From the NCBI GenBank assembly GCA_964515335.1, contig CAZETS010000003.1, forward strand, positions 52,312 to 116,311: DNA of 64,000 bases, read 5' to 3'. Below are positions 50,282 to 59,528 of the stretch, in pieces. Position numbers and translations under genes: made by a program. The number at the start of each line of letters is the position of its first letter. Position 1 is the first letter of the stretch. The notes below the pieces were generated by a model, which was not told the DNA's origin, did not search any database, and saw only the letters and a program-made list of their open reading frames with translations. The stretch is from TMED88 sp964515335 (lineage in GTDB: Bacteria > Myxococcota_A > UBA9160 > UBA4427).

Positions 50282-50542
50282 CTGCAACCACCGTTGCGAG
50301 TCGCGTGCCGGTCCGTGACGGCTCTGAGAGCGCTCGAGGCGCCGAGAGGCCTCGGGTCTGATGAAAAATGTCACGGCCCCGTGGTCAGCCGCCACGGTCC
50401 GGGGAGGCTCGGTCGGGCGGGGCCTCGGAGCGGACTGGTAGGATCGCCCGTCGCCGGGTGCCGCTGGACGTACGGGTGCCCGGTCGGAGCGACCGGCCGC
50501 GGCGCGCTACGAAGACGAGAGCGAGAACGAGGAGAAGGCGAG

Positions 50543-51211
50543 ATGCAGACCGACGTCACCACGCAGGCGGTACGGGACGGGCTCGCGCCCGCTGAGGTGC
50601 TGGCGCGACTGCTCGCCGGCAACGAGCGGTTCGCGGGCGGGCAGCCGACGGCGCGCGACCTGCCGGGCCAGGTGGCGGCGACGGCGCCGGGTCAGTTCCC
50701 AATGGCGGTGGTGCTCGGCTGCATGGACTCGCGGGTGCCGGTCGAGCTGGTCTTCGACACCGGCATCGGCGACGTCTTCGCGATCCGCGTGGCCGGCAAC
50801 GTCGCCACCGAGGAGGCCCTGGGCAGCATCGAGTACGGCTGCGCGGTGGCGGGCGCGAAGCTGGTGCTGGTGCTCGGTCACAGCCGCTGCGGGGCGGTCG
50901 CGGCGACGATCGACCACGTGGCGGCCGGCGCCGCCGCCGAGGTGCCGGCGGGCTGCGACAATCTGCCGAGCATCGTCCGGGCGATCGCGCCGGCCGTCGA
51001 GGCCGAGCAGGCCACGACCGACGATCGCAGCGCCGCGAATGCGGGCTTTGCGGCGAACGTCACGCGACTGAACGTGCAGCGCACGCTCAGCGACGTGGCG
51101 GCGAAGAGCCCGGCACTGCGGGGCATGATCGACGACGGCCGCGTGCGGCTCGTGGGCGCCACCTACGACGTCGAGACGGGCCGCGTGACCGTGCTGGGCG
51201 ACGACGACTGA
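50543..51211 (+). CDS. Beta-class carbonic anhydrase
   Basis: Interconverts CO2 and bicarbonate. 222 residues. Zinc ligands C60 (VLGCMDSRVP), H113 and C116 (GHSRCGAV), with the D62-R64 dyad. Normal length for a short beta-CA, no export signal, so cytosolic. ATG 50543 has GGAGAAGG upstream. Divergent from the PPOX gene with 261 bp between, in which I see no gene. Confidence 0.95.
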   Translation: MQTDVTTQAVRDGLAPAEVLARLLAGNERFAGGQPTARDLPGQVAATAPGQFPMAVVLGCMDSRVPVELVFDTGIGDVFAIRVAGNVATEEALGSIEYGCAVAGAKLVLVLGHSRCGAVAATIDHVAAGAAAEVPAGCDNLPSIVRAIAPAVEAEQATTDDRSAANAGFAANVTRLNVQRTLSDVAAKSPALRGMIDDGRVRLVGATYDVETGRVTVLGDDD

Positions 51212-51226
51212 ATTCGCGGGCCGCCG

Positions 51227-52663
51227 CTACGCGCCGGCGCCGCGGCGCCGCAGGAACTCGTCGTAGCGATCGAGCTCTCGTCGCACCACCGGTGCGAGCA
51301 CGTACAGGCCGAAGATGTTCGGCACGCAGATCAGGAAGACGAGTGCGTCCGAGAAGTCGAGCACGGCCGACAACTTCACCACGCAGCCGAGCACCACGAA
51401 GCCGCAGAAAACGAGCTTGAAGAGGGCATCCGAGCCGGAACCGATGCCGAACAGGTACGTCCATCCCTTCAGGCCGTAGTAGGACCACGAGATCATCGTG
51501 GACACCGCGAACAGCGTGGCCGCCACGGCGAGGAACGGGGGCGACCACGGGAGACGCCGCTCGAAGGCCGCCGACGTCATCCCGATGCCGCCGAGCCCGT
51601 CCGTGAAGCCGGGCACGTAGTAGGACGTCGTCATCACTACGAGCGCGGTGGCGCTGCACACCACGATGGTGTCGATGAAGGGCTCGAGGAGCGCCACGAA
51701 GCCTTCGGTGACCGGATGCGGGGTGCGGACCGCCGCGTGGGCGATCGTCGCAGAGCCGATACCCGCCTCGTTGGAGAAGACCGCGCGCTGAAATCCGATG
51801 ATCAGCGCGCCGAGGGCGCCGCCCCCCACGGCCGGGGCCGAGAGCGCCTCGCTGAACATCTGCCCGATCGCCCACGGCAGCGCCTCGATGTTCATCGCGA
51901 TCACCAGCCAGGCGAAGCCCAGGTACAGCGCCGCCATGAAGGGCACGAGCCGCGCGGTCACGCTCGCGATGCTGCGGATGCCGCCGATGATCACCATGCC
52001 GACCGCCGCGGCGAGCACGAGTCCCACCAGCCAGCCCTTGTCGGCCAGCCAGCTCGACTCGCCGCCGGTCACACCCACCGCCTGCACGAAGGCCTGATTG
52101 GACTGGAACATGTTGCCGATGCCGAGGCATCCGAGCACGATGCCCACCGCGTAGAAGCGACCGAGTGCTGCGCCGAGCCTTGGCCAGCCCCGCTCGGCGA
52201 GCCCGCGCTCGAGGTAGTGCATCGGCCCGCCCGACACGCTGCCGTCGTCGTGGCGGCGGCGGTAGACGACGCCGAGCGTGCATTCGACGAACTTCGTCGC
52301 CATGCCGAGGAAGCCCGCCACGATCATCCAGAGCGCCGCCCCGGGTCCGCCGATCGAGATCGCCACCGCGACACCGCCGATGTTCCCGATGCCCACAGTG
52401 CCCGAAATCGCCGTCGACAGCGCCTGGAAGTGCGACAGCTCGCCTTCGCCCTCGAGCCCCACCCCCTTGCCGCGCACCAGGTCGAAGGCGTGGCGCAGGC
52501 CCCAGAGGTTGACGAAGCGGAAGCGCAGCGTGAACCAGACCGCGCCGGCGACCAGCCAGAGCACCACGGCCGGCGCGCGGCTCTCGCCGAGCGGCACCTC
52601 GAAGAACACGACGGCGGCCAGCGCGTCGGCGATCGGTCGGAAGGTCTGGTCCCAGCCGTTCAT
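51227..52663 (-). CDS. Sodium:alanine symporter (AGCS family)
   Basis: Na+-coupled alanine/glycine uptake, inner membrane. 478 residues, about eleven segments. GTVGIGNIGGVAVAISIGGPGA near 89-110 and FQRAVFSNEAGIGSA near 287-301 (the AGCS signature) are clear. ATG 52663. Convergent with the carbonic anhydrase gene, 15 bp apart. Confidence 0.93.
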   Translation of the reverse strand: MNGWDQTFRPIADALAAVVFFEVPLGESRAPAVVLWLVAGAVWFTLRFRFVNLWGLRHAFDLVRGKGVGLEGEGELSHFQALSTAISGTVGIGNIGGVAVAISIGGPGAALWMIVAGFLGMATKFVECTLGVVYRRRHDDGSVSGGPMHYLERGLAERGWPRLGAALGRFYAVGIVLGCLGIGNMFQSNQAFVQAVGVTGGESSWLADKGWLVGLVLAAAVGMVIIGGIRSIASVTARLVPFMAALYLGFAWLVIAMNIEALPWAIGQMFSEALSAPAVGGGALGALIIGFQRAVFSNEAGIGSATIAHAAVRTPHPVTEGFVALLEPFIDTIVVCSATALVVMTTSYYVPGFTDGLGGIGMTSAAFERRLPWSPPFLAVAATLFAVSTMISWSYYGLKGWTYLFGIGSGSDALFKLVFCGFVVLGCVVKLSAVLDFSDALVFLICVPNIFGLYVLAPVVRRELDRYDEFLRRRGAGA

Positions 52664-52672
52664 GCAAGCTCC

Positions 52673-52696
52673 GTCGCAGGGTCGCAGGGTCGCAGG
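52673..52696. repeat. Three exact 8-nt tandem repeats upstream of the AGCS start
   Basis: GTCGCAGG three times in a row, beginning nine bases upstream of the ATG (52663, minus strand). Reads CCTGCGAC on the coding strand. Confidence 0.85.
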
Positions 52697-52743
52697 CGGC
52701 GACCGGTCCCGGGGCAGTCTGGCACACCCCGGCGGGTGCCGGG

Positions 52744-53748
52744 TCAGGGCTCGACGACGATCTTGCCGATGTTGCCGCCCGAGAACATGGTCAGCAGCGC
52801 TTCCGGAAAGCGCTCGATGCCGTGCACGACGTGCTCGGGCATGCTGATCTCTCCGCCGGCCAGCCAGTCGGCGAGCTGCCGCTCGGCTTCGTCGTAGCGG
52901 CTCTCGAAGTGGTTGACCGCGAAGCCCTCCATGCGGGCGTGGCGCTCGGCGAGGCGCAGGTACAGGGACGGGCCGCGCACTTCGTCCATGTGGTCGTACT
53001 GCGAGATGGCGCCGCAGATCACGACGCGGGCGCGCGGCCTGATCTGATCCAGCACGACGTCGAGCAGGTCGCCGCCCACGTTGTCGAAGTAGACGTCGAT
53101 CCCCTCCGGCGCCTGCTCGCGCAGCTGCGCGTCGACGTCGCCCGCCCGGTAGTCGACGGCGCCGTCGCAGCCGAGCCGATCAGTCAGGAACGCGCACTTC
53201 TCCGGGCCTCCGGCGATCCCGATCACGCGCCCTCCGTCGAGGCGCGCGATCTGCGCTGCGATCGATCCGACGGCGCCGGCGGCCGCCGAGACGACCACGG
53301 TGTCGCCCGCAGCCACCTGGCCGACGGCGCGCACGCCCATGTACGCGGTCAGCCCGGTGGTGAGACCGAGCGCGCCGATCCAGGCGCGCAGCGGCGCACG
53401 CTTCTCGTCGACGCGGCGGAACATCGCGGCGGGAGCCACGGCGGTGGTCTGCGCGCCGATCGGCCCGAATACGCCGTCGCCGGGCGCGAAGTCGGGCGAC
53501 CGGCTCTCGATCACGCGCCCCACCCCGAGTGCCGTGAGGGTGGCGCCGATCGGCACCGGCGCGTGGTAGGCGGTCTCGTAGAGGACCGTGCGGATGAAGG
53601 CGTCCACCGACAGGCACTCGGCAGCGACCCGCAGCTGGCCGTCCTGCGGCGCGGCGAGTTCGGACGCCTCGACCCGGAAGCAGTCGAGGGTGGCGGGCCC
53701 CTCCGGCCGCCGCGCGAGCACGACGCGGCGTGTCGTCGCCGCGGCCAT
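52744..53748 (-). CDS. NADP-dependent zinc-free alcohol dehydrogenase/enoyl reductase (MDR)
   Basis: 334 residues of the medium-chain reductase superfamily, leukotriene B4 12-hydroxydehydrogenase/prostaglandin reductase group. GLTTGLTAYMGVRAVGQVAAG near 127-147, AAAGAVGSIAAQIARLDG near 155-172 and YFDNVGGDLLDVVL near 220-233 are diagnostic. The structural zinc cysteines are absent, as usual in this group. Two bp from the SDR stop at 53750-ATG side; same strand, likely one operon with it. Confidence 0.88.
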   Translation of the reverse strand: MAAATTRRVVLARRPEGPATLDCFRVEASELAAPQDGQLRVAAECLSVDAFIRTVLYETAYHAPVPIGATLTALGVGRVIESRSPDFAPGDGVFGPIGAQTTAVAPAAMFRRVDEKRAPLRAWIGALGLTTGLTAYMGVRAVGQVAAGDTVVVSAAAGAVGSIAAQIARLDGGRVIGIAGGPEKCAFLTDRLGCDGAVDYRAGDVDAQLREQAPEGIDVYFDNVGGDLLDVVLDQIRPRARVVICGAISQYDHMDEVRGPSLYLRLAERHARMEGFAVNHFESRYDEAERQLADWLAGGEISMPEHVVHGIERFPEALLTMFSGGNIGKIVVEP

Positions 53749-53749
53749 C

Positions 53750-54511
53750 CTACTGCCCTCCCGAGATGTTGAGGGTCTGGCCGGTCACCCACGCCGAGGC
53801 CGGCGAGCACAGGTAGAGGGCGGCGGCGCCGAGATCTTCCGGCGTGCCGAGGCGTCCGGCCGGGAGCTTCAGCGCGCGTTCGAGCTTCTCGAGCTGATCG
53901 TCGCGGAGGCCGAGCGCCTTCATCATGATCTCGGTCGGCACGGGCCCCGGCATGATGCCGTTCACCCGGATGCGCGGCCCGAGCTCTTGTGCGTAGGTGG
54001 CCGTGAGCATGTTGGCGCCCGCCTTGGCGGCCGAGTAGTGGCCGCTGCCGGGCACCACGATCTCGGCGGCCCGCGACGTGACGTTCACGATGCGGCCGCC
54101 GTCGCGCATGCGTCGCGCGGCGACGTTCGTGCACACCCAGATCGCCGTCAGGTTCAGGGAGAGCGTGGCGTCCCACTCCTCGCGCGGCAGTTCGGTGAGG
54201 GGCGCCTGGATGGGCGATCCCCCGGCGTTGTTGATCCAGATGTCGAGTCCGCCGAAGGCCTCGATTGCGCCCTTCGCGAGTGCCTCGACGGCGGCCTCGT
54301 CGGTGACGTCGGTGGTGATCGCGATCGCCCGGCCGCCGTCCTCGCGGATCTCGTCCGCCACGCGTTCGATCTCGTTCTGTCGTCGCGCTGCGCACACCAC
54401 CGCCGCGCCGGCACCGGCCAACACCCTGGCCATGCCCTCGCCGATGCCGCGCCCCGCGCCCGTTACCACGGCGACGTCTTTCGACAGGTCGAAGAAGTGG
54501 TCGATCTTCAC
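53750..54511 (-). CDS. SDR-family oxidoreductase
   Basis: 253 residues, classical SDR. VVTGAGRGIGEGMA at about 15-28, NNAGGS near 95-100, VTSRAAE with the Ser, and YSAAKAG near 160-166 (Y-x3-K), then GPVPTEI. Complete and typical of ketoreductases. ATG 54511; 18 bp downstream of the dioxygenase gene and one base upstream of the reductase gene. Confidence 0.93.
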   Translation of the reverse strand: MKIDHFFDLSKDVAVVTGAGRGIGEGMARVLAGAGAAVVCAARRQNEIERVADEIREDGGRAIAITTDVTDEAAVEALAKGAIEAFGGLDIWINNAGGSPIQAPLTELPREEWDATLSLNLTAIWVCTNVAARRMRDGGRIVNVTSRAAEIVVPGSGHYSAAKAGANMLTATYAQELGPRIRVNGIMPGPVPTEIMMKALGLRDDQLEKLERALKLPAGRLGTPEDLGAAALYLCSPASAWVTGQTLNISGGQ

Positions 54512-54529
54512 TCTGGCACGGCCTCCGGT

Positions 54530-55756
54530 TCAGCTCTCCGCGGCGACGCGGGTCATGTTTCTGACCTGGCCGTCGGGCTCGCCGAGCAGTACGTCGTTGT
54601 AGTGTCGTTCTCCACGGTGGTTGAAGGCGCCCTCGCGCTCGAAGCTCACGAGCACGCAGCAGCGGAAGGGGCCCCGGTCGCTCGTCGGCGGAGGCGCCGC
54701 GTGCCAGCCGTCGCCGTAGTGGATGCTGAAGTCGCCGGGCTCGGCCGGAACGAGCACGCCCTCCTCGGCGCGCTGGTCGGCCGCGTCGGCGAAGCGATAG
54801 GAGGCGCGCCACGAGCCCGGCAGGAAGCGGAGCGCGCCGGCTTCGGGCGTATTCTCGCCGAGAAAGACGCTGCCCACGATCGTCGGGCACATCGCGGCGT
54901 GGCCGCCCATCCCGCAGTCGCGGTGCCAGGGCAGATCGGAGAGGCCTTCCTCGACGCCGGGGTTCTTCCAGAGCACCGTGACGGCGTCGAGCTCTTCGCC
55001 GAGGCTCTTCGCTGCCATCTTCACGTCTGCGAGGTCGACGACGCGTCGGATCCGGTGATCGATCGGAAGGCCGGCGAGCGCCGGCTCGAGCGCACCCTGC
55101 AGGACCCGGCACAGCACCGCTTCGCCCGAAGCGTCGCGCCCCCACCACGAGGCCTGGTCGCCGTGTCGCGCCTGCGCGCGCAACCGATCGGCCGCGGCGC
55201 GAAAGGCGTCGACCTCGTCGGGCGAGAACGCGCCCTTCACGAGCAGATAGCCGGCCTCGCGCAGGAAGTGCGCCATGTCGTCCGGGTCGTCGTCCAGCGT
55301 GAAGCCCCGCGTCGTATCGAGCGGCGCGCCGTTGCGGTCGCGGAGGTCGACGCGAGCCGGATCGTAGACGGGCCGACCCGTGTACAGGGCGCGCAGCACC
55401 GGCTCCCAGCGCACGAACTGCATCATGTCGCCGCGCACGCGCTCGGCGTCGTCGTGGTAGACGAGCGAGGGCGGGCTCTCGAGGTCGTGCACGAGGTTCG
55501 ACCAGGCGCGCGAGGAGAGGGAGACGACCACCTCCGCGGCCTCGTCTCCCGGAACGATTCCGACTGCGGCCGCCGAGTCCGGCCGGGGCACGTAGGTGAC
55601 CGCCTGCTCGGAATCTGCGATGCGCAGACCGAGGGGCACGACTTCGCGCAGACCCGGGCGGGCCGCTTCGCCGTGTCCGCTCGCGATCAGCTCCGGCAGC
55701 GTGGATTCGTGGTAGGCCGCGAAGTCCAGCAGCGGGAATGCTCGCATCGTATCCAT
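54530..55756 (-). CDS. Phytanoyl-CoA dioxygenase family protein
   Basis: 408 residues. C-terminal double-stranded beta-helix with 2-oxoglutarate/Fe(II) site: DLPWHRDCG (H-x-D) near 272-280, the distal His in YGDGWHAAPPP near 348-358, and an Arg near 367. The first 140 residues are an extra N-terminal region with no family I recognise. Starts ATG 55756 or ATG 55747. With the SDR and MDR genes downstream this may be a small catabolic operon. Confidence 0.83.
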   Translation of the reverse strand: MDTMRAFPLLDFAAYHESTLPELIASGHGEAARPGLREVVPLGLRIADSEQAVTYVPRPDSAAAVGIVPGDEAAEVVVSLSSRAWSNLVHDLESPPSLVYHDDAERVRGDMMQFVRWEPVLRALYTGRPVYDPARVDLRDRNGAPLDTTRGFTLDDDPDDMAHFLREAGYLLVKGAFSPDEVDAFRAAADRLRAQARHGDQASWWGRDASGEAVLCRVLQGALEPALAGLPIDHRIRRVVDLADVKMAAKSLGEELDAVTVLWKNPGVEEGLSDLPWHRDCGMGGHAAMCPTIVGSVFLGENTPEAGALRFLPGSWRASYRFADAADQRAEEGVLVPAEPGDFSIHYGDGWHAAPPPTSDRGPFRCCVLVSFEREGAFNHRGERHYNDVLLGEPDGQVRNMTRVAAES

Positions 55757-55903
55757 CGTCGCGGACCCCAACCCGTAACCCGTTCCGGACTGCGTGTCGC
55801 ACCTCTCCGCCCGCCCGCGAGCGTAACCCGGCGATCCGCACTTCGTAAATACGGACGGGGCGCCTGATAGACTCCCGTGCACCCGGGCTCGGAGGAGCGC
55901 AGC

Positions 55904-56518
55904 ATGACCGACAGGCGACGCACACCGGTTCTCTCCCTGGTGACCGCGGCCGTCTTCGTTCTGCTGGTGTCCGCCTGGCTCTCGGCCGGCTGGAGCGAGG
56001 AGGGCGTCCGGATCGTCGTGCGCTGGACCGCGAAGATCGCGCTGCTGCTCTTCGCCGCGGCGTTCTCGGCGAGCTCTCTGCGGCTGTTCTGGCGGAGCGG
56101 GGCCACCCGCTGGCTGATCGCGCATCGCCGCCGCCTCGGTCTCGCCTTCGCGTTCGTCATGACGGTGCACCTGCTCGCCCTCGTCGTGCTCGGGGTCGCG
56201 TTTCCTTCGCCCTTCGTCGACGGCCTGAATGCCTTCGTGCTCGTCGGCGGCGGGCTCGGCTACGCGCTGATGTTCGCCATGGCGGCCACCTCCAACGATG
56301 CGTCCGTACGACGGTTGGGGGTGCGGCGTTGGCGCATGCTCCACACCGTCGGCGGCTGGTATCTCTGGGTGATCTTCCTGCAGAGCTATCTCGGCCGGGT
56401 GCTCGTCGACCCGACCCACGCTCCGTACGCGGTGCTGCTGTTCGCCGTGCTCGGAGTGCGGGTGGCGCGGCGGCTGCGCGAGCGGGGAGGTGAGGTGCAT
56501 GGCGCGGCGGCCGCCTGA
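55904..56518 (+). CDS. Ferric-reductase-like (heme-type) membrane protein
   Basis: 204 residues, six membrane segments. Histidines in successive helices (AHRRRLGLAFAFVMTVHLLAL near 73-93, and RRWRMLHTVGGWYLWV near 140-155) resemble the b-type heme ligands of MsrQ/FRE-like proteins. No flavin domain. ATG 55904 after GGAGGAGCGC. The next gene begins 20 bases before this stop. Confidence 0.72.
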   Translation: MTDRRRTPVLSLVTAAVFVLLVSAWLSAGWSEEGVRIVVRWTAKIALLLFAAAFSASSLRLFWRSGATRWLIAHRRRLGLAFAFVMTVHLLALVVLGVAFPSPFVDGLNAFVLVGGGLGYALMFAMAATSNDASVRRLGVRRWRMLHTVGGWYLWVIFLQSYLGRVLVDPTHAPYAVLLFAVLGVRVARRLRERGGEVHGAAAA

Positions 56519-56936
56519 GATCGGAGCGGCACGGAGGGCGTGCTTGCTCGCCTGCCTCGCCGCGGGTCTGTCCGCGAGTGCTGCCGGCGCGGGCGAGGCG
56601 GACGTCGTCGCGGCTCGCGTTTCGTGCAACGCCGACCGGGTCTGCGCGTTCTCGGTCAGCGTTCGACACGCCGATACCGGCTGGAGCCACTACGCCGATC
56701 GCTACGAGATCCTGACGCCGGATGGCCGGGTGATCGCCACGCGTGTGCTCCGGCATCCCCACGTCCACGAGCAGCCGTTCACCCGCTCGCTCGCCGGCGT
56801 CGAGATTCCGGTCGGCGTGGAGAGCGTCCGCGTGCGCGCCCGCGACTCGGTGGACGGCTACGGGGGCGAGGTCGCCGCAGTCGCGCTTTCGTTCGCGGTG
56901 GCAGAGGGCGAGGAGGCCCCCGAATCCACCGAATAG
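56499..56936 (+). CDS. Secreted protein of unknown family
   Basis: 145 residues. Signal peptide about 12-30, then an immunoglobulin-like beta domain: VSCNADRVCAFSVSVRHADTGW near 43-64, YEILTPDGRVIATRVL, and a VHEQPFTRSLAGVEIP stretch. Two Cys may pair. Start ATG 56499 with GGAGG upstream; GTG 56490 is possible. Probably periplasmic, coupled with the membrane protein before it. Confidence 0.7.
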   Translation: MARRPPEIGAARRACLLACLAAGLSASAAGAGEADVVAARVSCNADRVCAFSVSVRHADTGWSHYADRYEILTPDGRVIATRVLRHPHVHEQPFTRSLAGVEIPVGVESVRVRARDSVDGYGGEVAAVALSFAVAEGEEAPESTE

Positions 56937-57050
56937 GGGATTCGCGCCTCGAAGGGCGAGGCGGCGGCGCCCGGCGCGGGTTCGCGGGTTGGGTCGGCGG
57001 TCGTTAATGTCTGAAGGCCCGGCTTTTGTCTCGATCCACCCCCGGCCGCG

Positions 57051-57077
57051 CCTCCCTCGCCTCCCTCGCCTCCAAGG
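57051..57077 (+). repeat. Pyrimidine-rich 9-nt tandem repeat before the YkvA gene
   Basis: CCTCCCTCG twice, then CCTCCAAGG, ending 14 bases before ATG 57092. The last copy merges into the AAGGAGC ribosome-binding site. Confidence 0.75.
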
Positions 57078-57091
57078 AGCAAGATTCGACG

Positions 57092-57655
57092 ATGAAGGTC
57101 ACATTCAACCTGAGCGACGCCGACCTCAAGTACTTCCGGAAGGTCATGAGGGACGTGCGCGACAAGCACAAGCGATCGAGCGAGGACCAGATCATCGAGT
57201 CCGCCCGCGCGCTGATCGATGCGGTCTCGGCCACCTCGGTGCCCGACTTCATCACCGAGCGCATCGAGAAGCTGTCGCGGCTGATCGACATGCTCGAGGA
57301 CGAAGAGTGGGCGCTGGCCGGGCGCGATCGCGAGCGGGTGGTCCGCGGCATGGCGTACTTCGCCGAGCCCGACGACATGATCCCCGACAAGGTGCCGGTG
57401 CTCGGCTTCCTCGACGACGCCATCATGGTCGAGCTGGTCGTGGGAGAGTTGCAGCACGAGCTCGAGGCCTACGACGACTTCTGCCACTTCCGCCAGAGTC
57501 ACGAGGGCCGCTACGGCGACGAGGACCCGGCGACGCGCGAGGAGTGGCTGGACGCGCGGCGCAGGTCCCTCCACCAGCGCATGCGCCGACGCCGGTCGCG
57601 CCGCGGACGTCACGGCGGCACGACGGGCAGGAAGTCGCCGATCGCGCTCTGGTAG
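57092..57655 (+). CDS. YkvA-like (DUF1232) protein
   Basis: 187 residues. Central DUF1232 motif: MAYFAEPDDMIPDKVPVLGF and LDDAIMVELV near 88-117. The N-terminal 80 residues are alpha-helical and charged; the C-terminus is a basic Arg-rich tail (about 165-187). DUF1232 proteins are small membrane-associated proteins, but this one shows no strong membrane segment. Function unknown. Confidence 0.78.
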   Translation: MKVTFNLSDADLKYFRKVMRDVRDKHKRSSEDQIIESARALIDAVSATSVPDFITERIEKLSRLIDMLEDEEWALAGRDRERVVRGMAYFAEPDDMIPDKVPVLGFLDDAIMVELVVGELQHELEAYDDFCHFRQSHEGRYGDEDPATREEWLDARRRSLHQRMRRRRSRRGRHGGTTGRKSPIALW

Positions 57656-57707
57656 GGGGCTGCGCCCCGATCTCCCGGAGCGCCGACCCGCGCGAGGCGA
57701 TCCCTCG

Positions 57708-58091
57708 ATGTGGCTGACCGTGACGCCCGAGCTTCCCGTCGCCGACGTGGCGGCCGCCCAGCGCTTCTACCGCGACGTGCTCGGCTGCCGGATCGGCTGG
57801 ATTGCGCCGGACGAGAGCTACGGCGCGGTCTACGTCGACACCAACGAGATCTTCCTGGCCCGCCGCGATCCGCCGCACGCCCCGGTGACCTTCTGTGTGC
57901 GCGTCGACGACGCGGACGCCGCCCACGCGGCGTGCGTCGAGGCGGGGGCGAAGGTCGTCTCGGGGCTGTCGGATCGTCCCTGGGCGATGCGCGAGTTCGC
58001 GGTCGAGGACCTCGACGGGCACCGCATCCGCATCGGACAGAGCACGCTCGGCGGACCGGTTCCGCCGGCTCCCGATCAGTCGAGCGCGTGA
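57708..58091 (+). CDS. VOC-family protein, bleomycin-resistance-like
   Basis: 127 residues, single VOC domain. TPELPVADVAAAQRFYRDVLGCRIGW near 5-30, a YVDTNEIFLARRD strand, and FAVEDLDGHRIRIGQ near 97-111 with the late Glu-type ligand replaced by Arg-Ile. Fewer metal ligands than catalytic glyoxalases, so binding rather than catalysis is plausible. ATG 57708. It overlaps the NUDIX stop by 16 bases on the other strand. Confidence 0.83.
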   Translation: MWLTVTPELPVADVAAAQRFYRDVLGCRIGWIAPDESYGAVYVDTNEIFLARRDPPHAPVTFCVRVDDADAAHAACVEAGAKVVSGLSDRPWAMREFAVEDLDGHRIRIGQSTLGGPVPPAPDQSSA

Positions 58092-58576
58092 TCGAGCAGG
58101 GCGTCGCCCTCGAACACGAAGCGGCCACCGACGGGCTCGCCGGCCAGCAGTCGGGGCAGCCAGAGCACGTCGTCCGCCCACATCTCCTCGTAGGGGATCG
58201 CCTCGAAGTCGAACCACAGCGGGATGGCCTCTTCGGTCTCGCGCGGCTGGCCCGCGTAGCCGGTCGCGCTGAACACGAAGACGTGGATCGAGTAGCCGTC
58301 GGTGAACTGGAAGCGCAGCTCGCCGCGGGCGGTGACCCCGAGCGGCGTGATGCAGAGCTCTTCCTCGACCTCCCGGATCGCGCAGGCGAGCGGGGTCTCG
58401 CCCTGCTCGAGCCGGCCGCCCGGTCCGTTGATCTTGCCCGCACCGAGCCCGCGCTTCTTGCGGATGAGCAGCAGCCTCGACCCCTCGGTCACGAAGGTGA
58501 GCGTCGCCCGGTCGACGGCCCGCCAGCTCGACCAGTCGATGTCGCCGAGGCGGCGCGGCGCCGGGGAGCCGCTCAC
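58076..58576 (-). CDS. NUDIX hydrolase (MutT-like)
   Basis: 166 residues. Nudix box GGRLEQGETPLACAIREVEE near 64-83 (G-x5-E-x7-R-E-V-E-E), and KKRGLGAGKINGPGG ahead of it, as in 8-oxo-dGTPase MTH1-type proteins. The usual Gly after EE-x is Cys. GTG 58576 overlaps the CutA stop by four bases. Confidence 0.9.
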   Translation of the reverse strand: MSGSPAPRRLGDIDWSSWRAVDRATLTFVTEGSRLLLIRKKRGLGAGKINGPGGRLEQGETPLACAIREVEEELCITPLGVTARGELRFQFTDGYSIHVFVFSATGYAGQPRETEEAIPLWFDFEAIPYEEMWADDVLWLPRLLAGEPVGGRFVFEGDALLDHALD

Positions 58577-58896
58577 GCCGGGTCTGCGGACGGCTCGGTC
58601 ATCTCTGCGAGCCAGGCCGCGTAGGCGTCGTCGCAGCGCTCGGGGTCGATCACGATGATCTTCGGCACCTCGTAGCCGTGCAGCTCGCGCAGCCGCTCGG
58701 TGGCGGCGTCCACCCGCGCGTCGCTCGTCTCCATCAGCAGCACGACCTCTTCGTCGCGGCAGATCTCGCCCTGCCAGCGGTAGATCGAGCGCACGCCGGG
58801 CAGCACGTTCACGCAACCCACGAGCCGCTCCTCGACGAGGCGATCGGCGAGATCGTCCGCCTCGGAGGCGCTGCAGGTCGCGAAGATGACACGCAT
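58573..58896 (-). CDS. cutA: CutA-family divalent-cation tolerance protein
   Basis: 107 residues, trimeric ferredoxin-like protein linked to copper tolerance. ATCSASEADDLADRLVEERLVGCVNVLP near 6-33, IYRWQGEI near 38-45 and MKT-position METSDA are family marks. Upstream in the same coupled unit as the NUDIX gene. Function is only broadly known. ATG 58896. Confidence 0.9.
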   Translation of the reverse strand: MRVIFATCSASEADDLADRLVEERLVGCVNVLPGVRSIYRWQGEICRDEEVVLLMETSDARVDAATERLRELHGYEVPKIIVIDPERCDDAYAAWLAEMTEPSADPA

Positions 58897-59042
58897 CGCC
58901 CACCCTCCCTCCGCGGCGCCGGTGGCCGGACGCGCGGGGCCGTCACGGTAGCCCGGCGCGGCGGCGCCGACCGGCCGCCCGCGCCCGCGCGTCGAGCGGG
59001 CGGGGCGCGCGGCAGACCGAGACTGCGAGGGGCGCGACGGAC

Positions 59043-59528
59043 ATGGCGACCGATCCCCAGGCGCGGCACGCGCTCTTCGCCTACGGGTCGCTGCAGGTCG
59101 AAGAAGTCATGGAGGCCGTCACCGGACGGCGCTTCGCCGCCCGGCCGGCGCGGCTGCCCGGACATCGTCGTCGCCAGCTTCACGGCTGCAGCTACCCGGG
59201 AGTGCGCGCGGATATCGCCGAGTCGACCGACGGCGTGCTGTTCGAGGGCCTCGACGCGGACGTCATCGGGATCCTCGATCTCTTCGAGGGCGAGCCCTAC
59301 GAGCGGCGCCGGGTCACGGTTGGGAGCGTCGGCGCGTCGGGCCGCCCGGCTCGGCTCCACGAAGGCGTCTTCGTCTACGTGATCCGCGACGAGCACGCGC
59401 AGCTGATGAGCGACCGGCCGTGGCGACTCGAGGGCTTCCGCAGCGAGGCGCTCGACCGCTTCCTCGCCGAGTGCCGCGCTTTCCGCGAGGCCCTGGCGGG
59501 AGGCGCCGACTGGAGCCGCCCCGCGTGA
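59043..59528 (+). CDS. Gamma-glutamylcyclotransferase-like protein
   Basis: 161 residues, GGCT/AIG2 fold: LFAYGSLQVEEVM near 11-23 (the YGSL loop) and the catalytic-region Glu in DLFEGEPYERR near 80-90. May cyclise gamma-glutamyl dipeptides or be a AIG2-like relative. ATG 59043. The stop overlaps the start of thpR (GTGA). Confidence 0.85.
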   Translation: MATDPQARHALFAYGSLQVEEVMEAVTGRRFAARPARLPGHRRRQLHGCSYPGVRADIAESTDGVLFEGLDADVIGILDLFEGEPYERRRVTVGSVGASGRPARLHEGVFVYVIRDEHAQLMSDRPWRLEGFRSEALDRFLAECRAFREALAGGADWSRPA

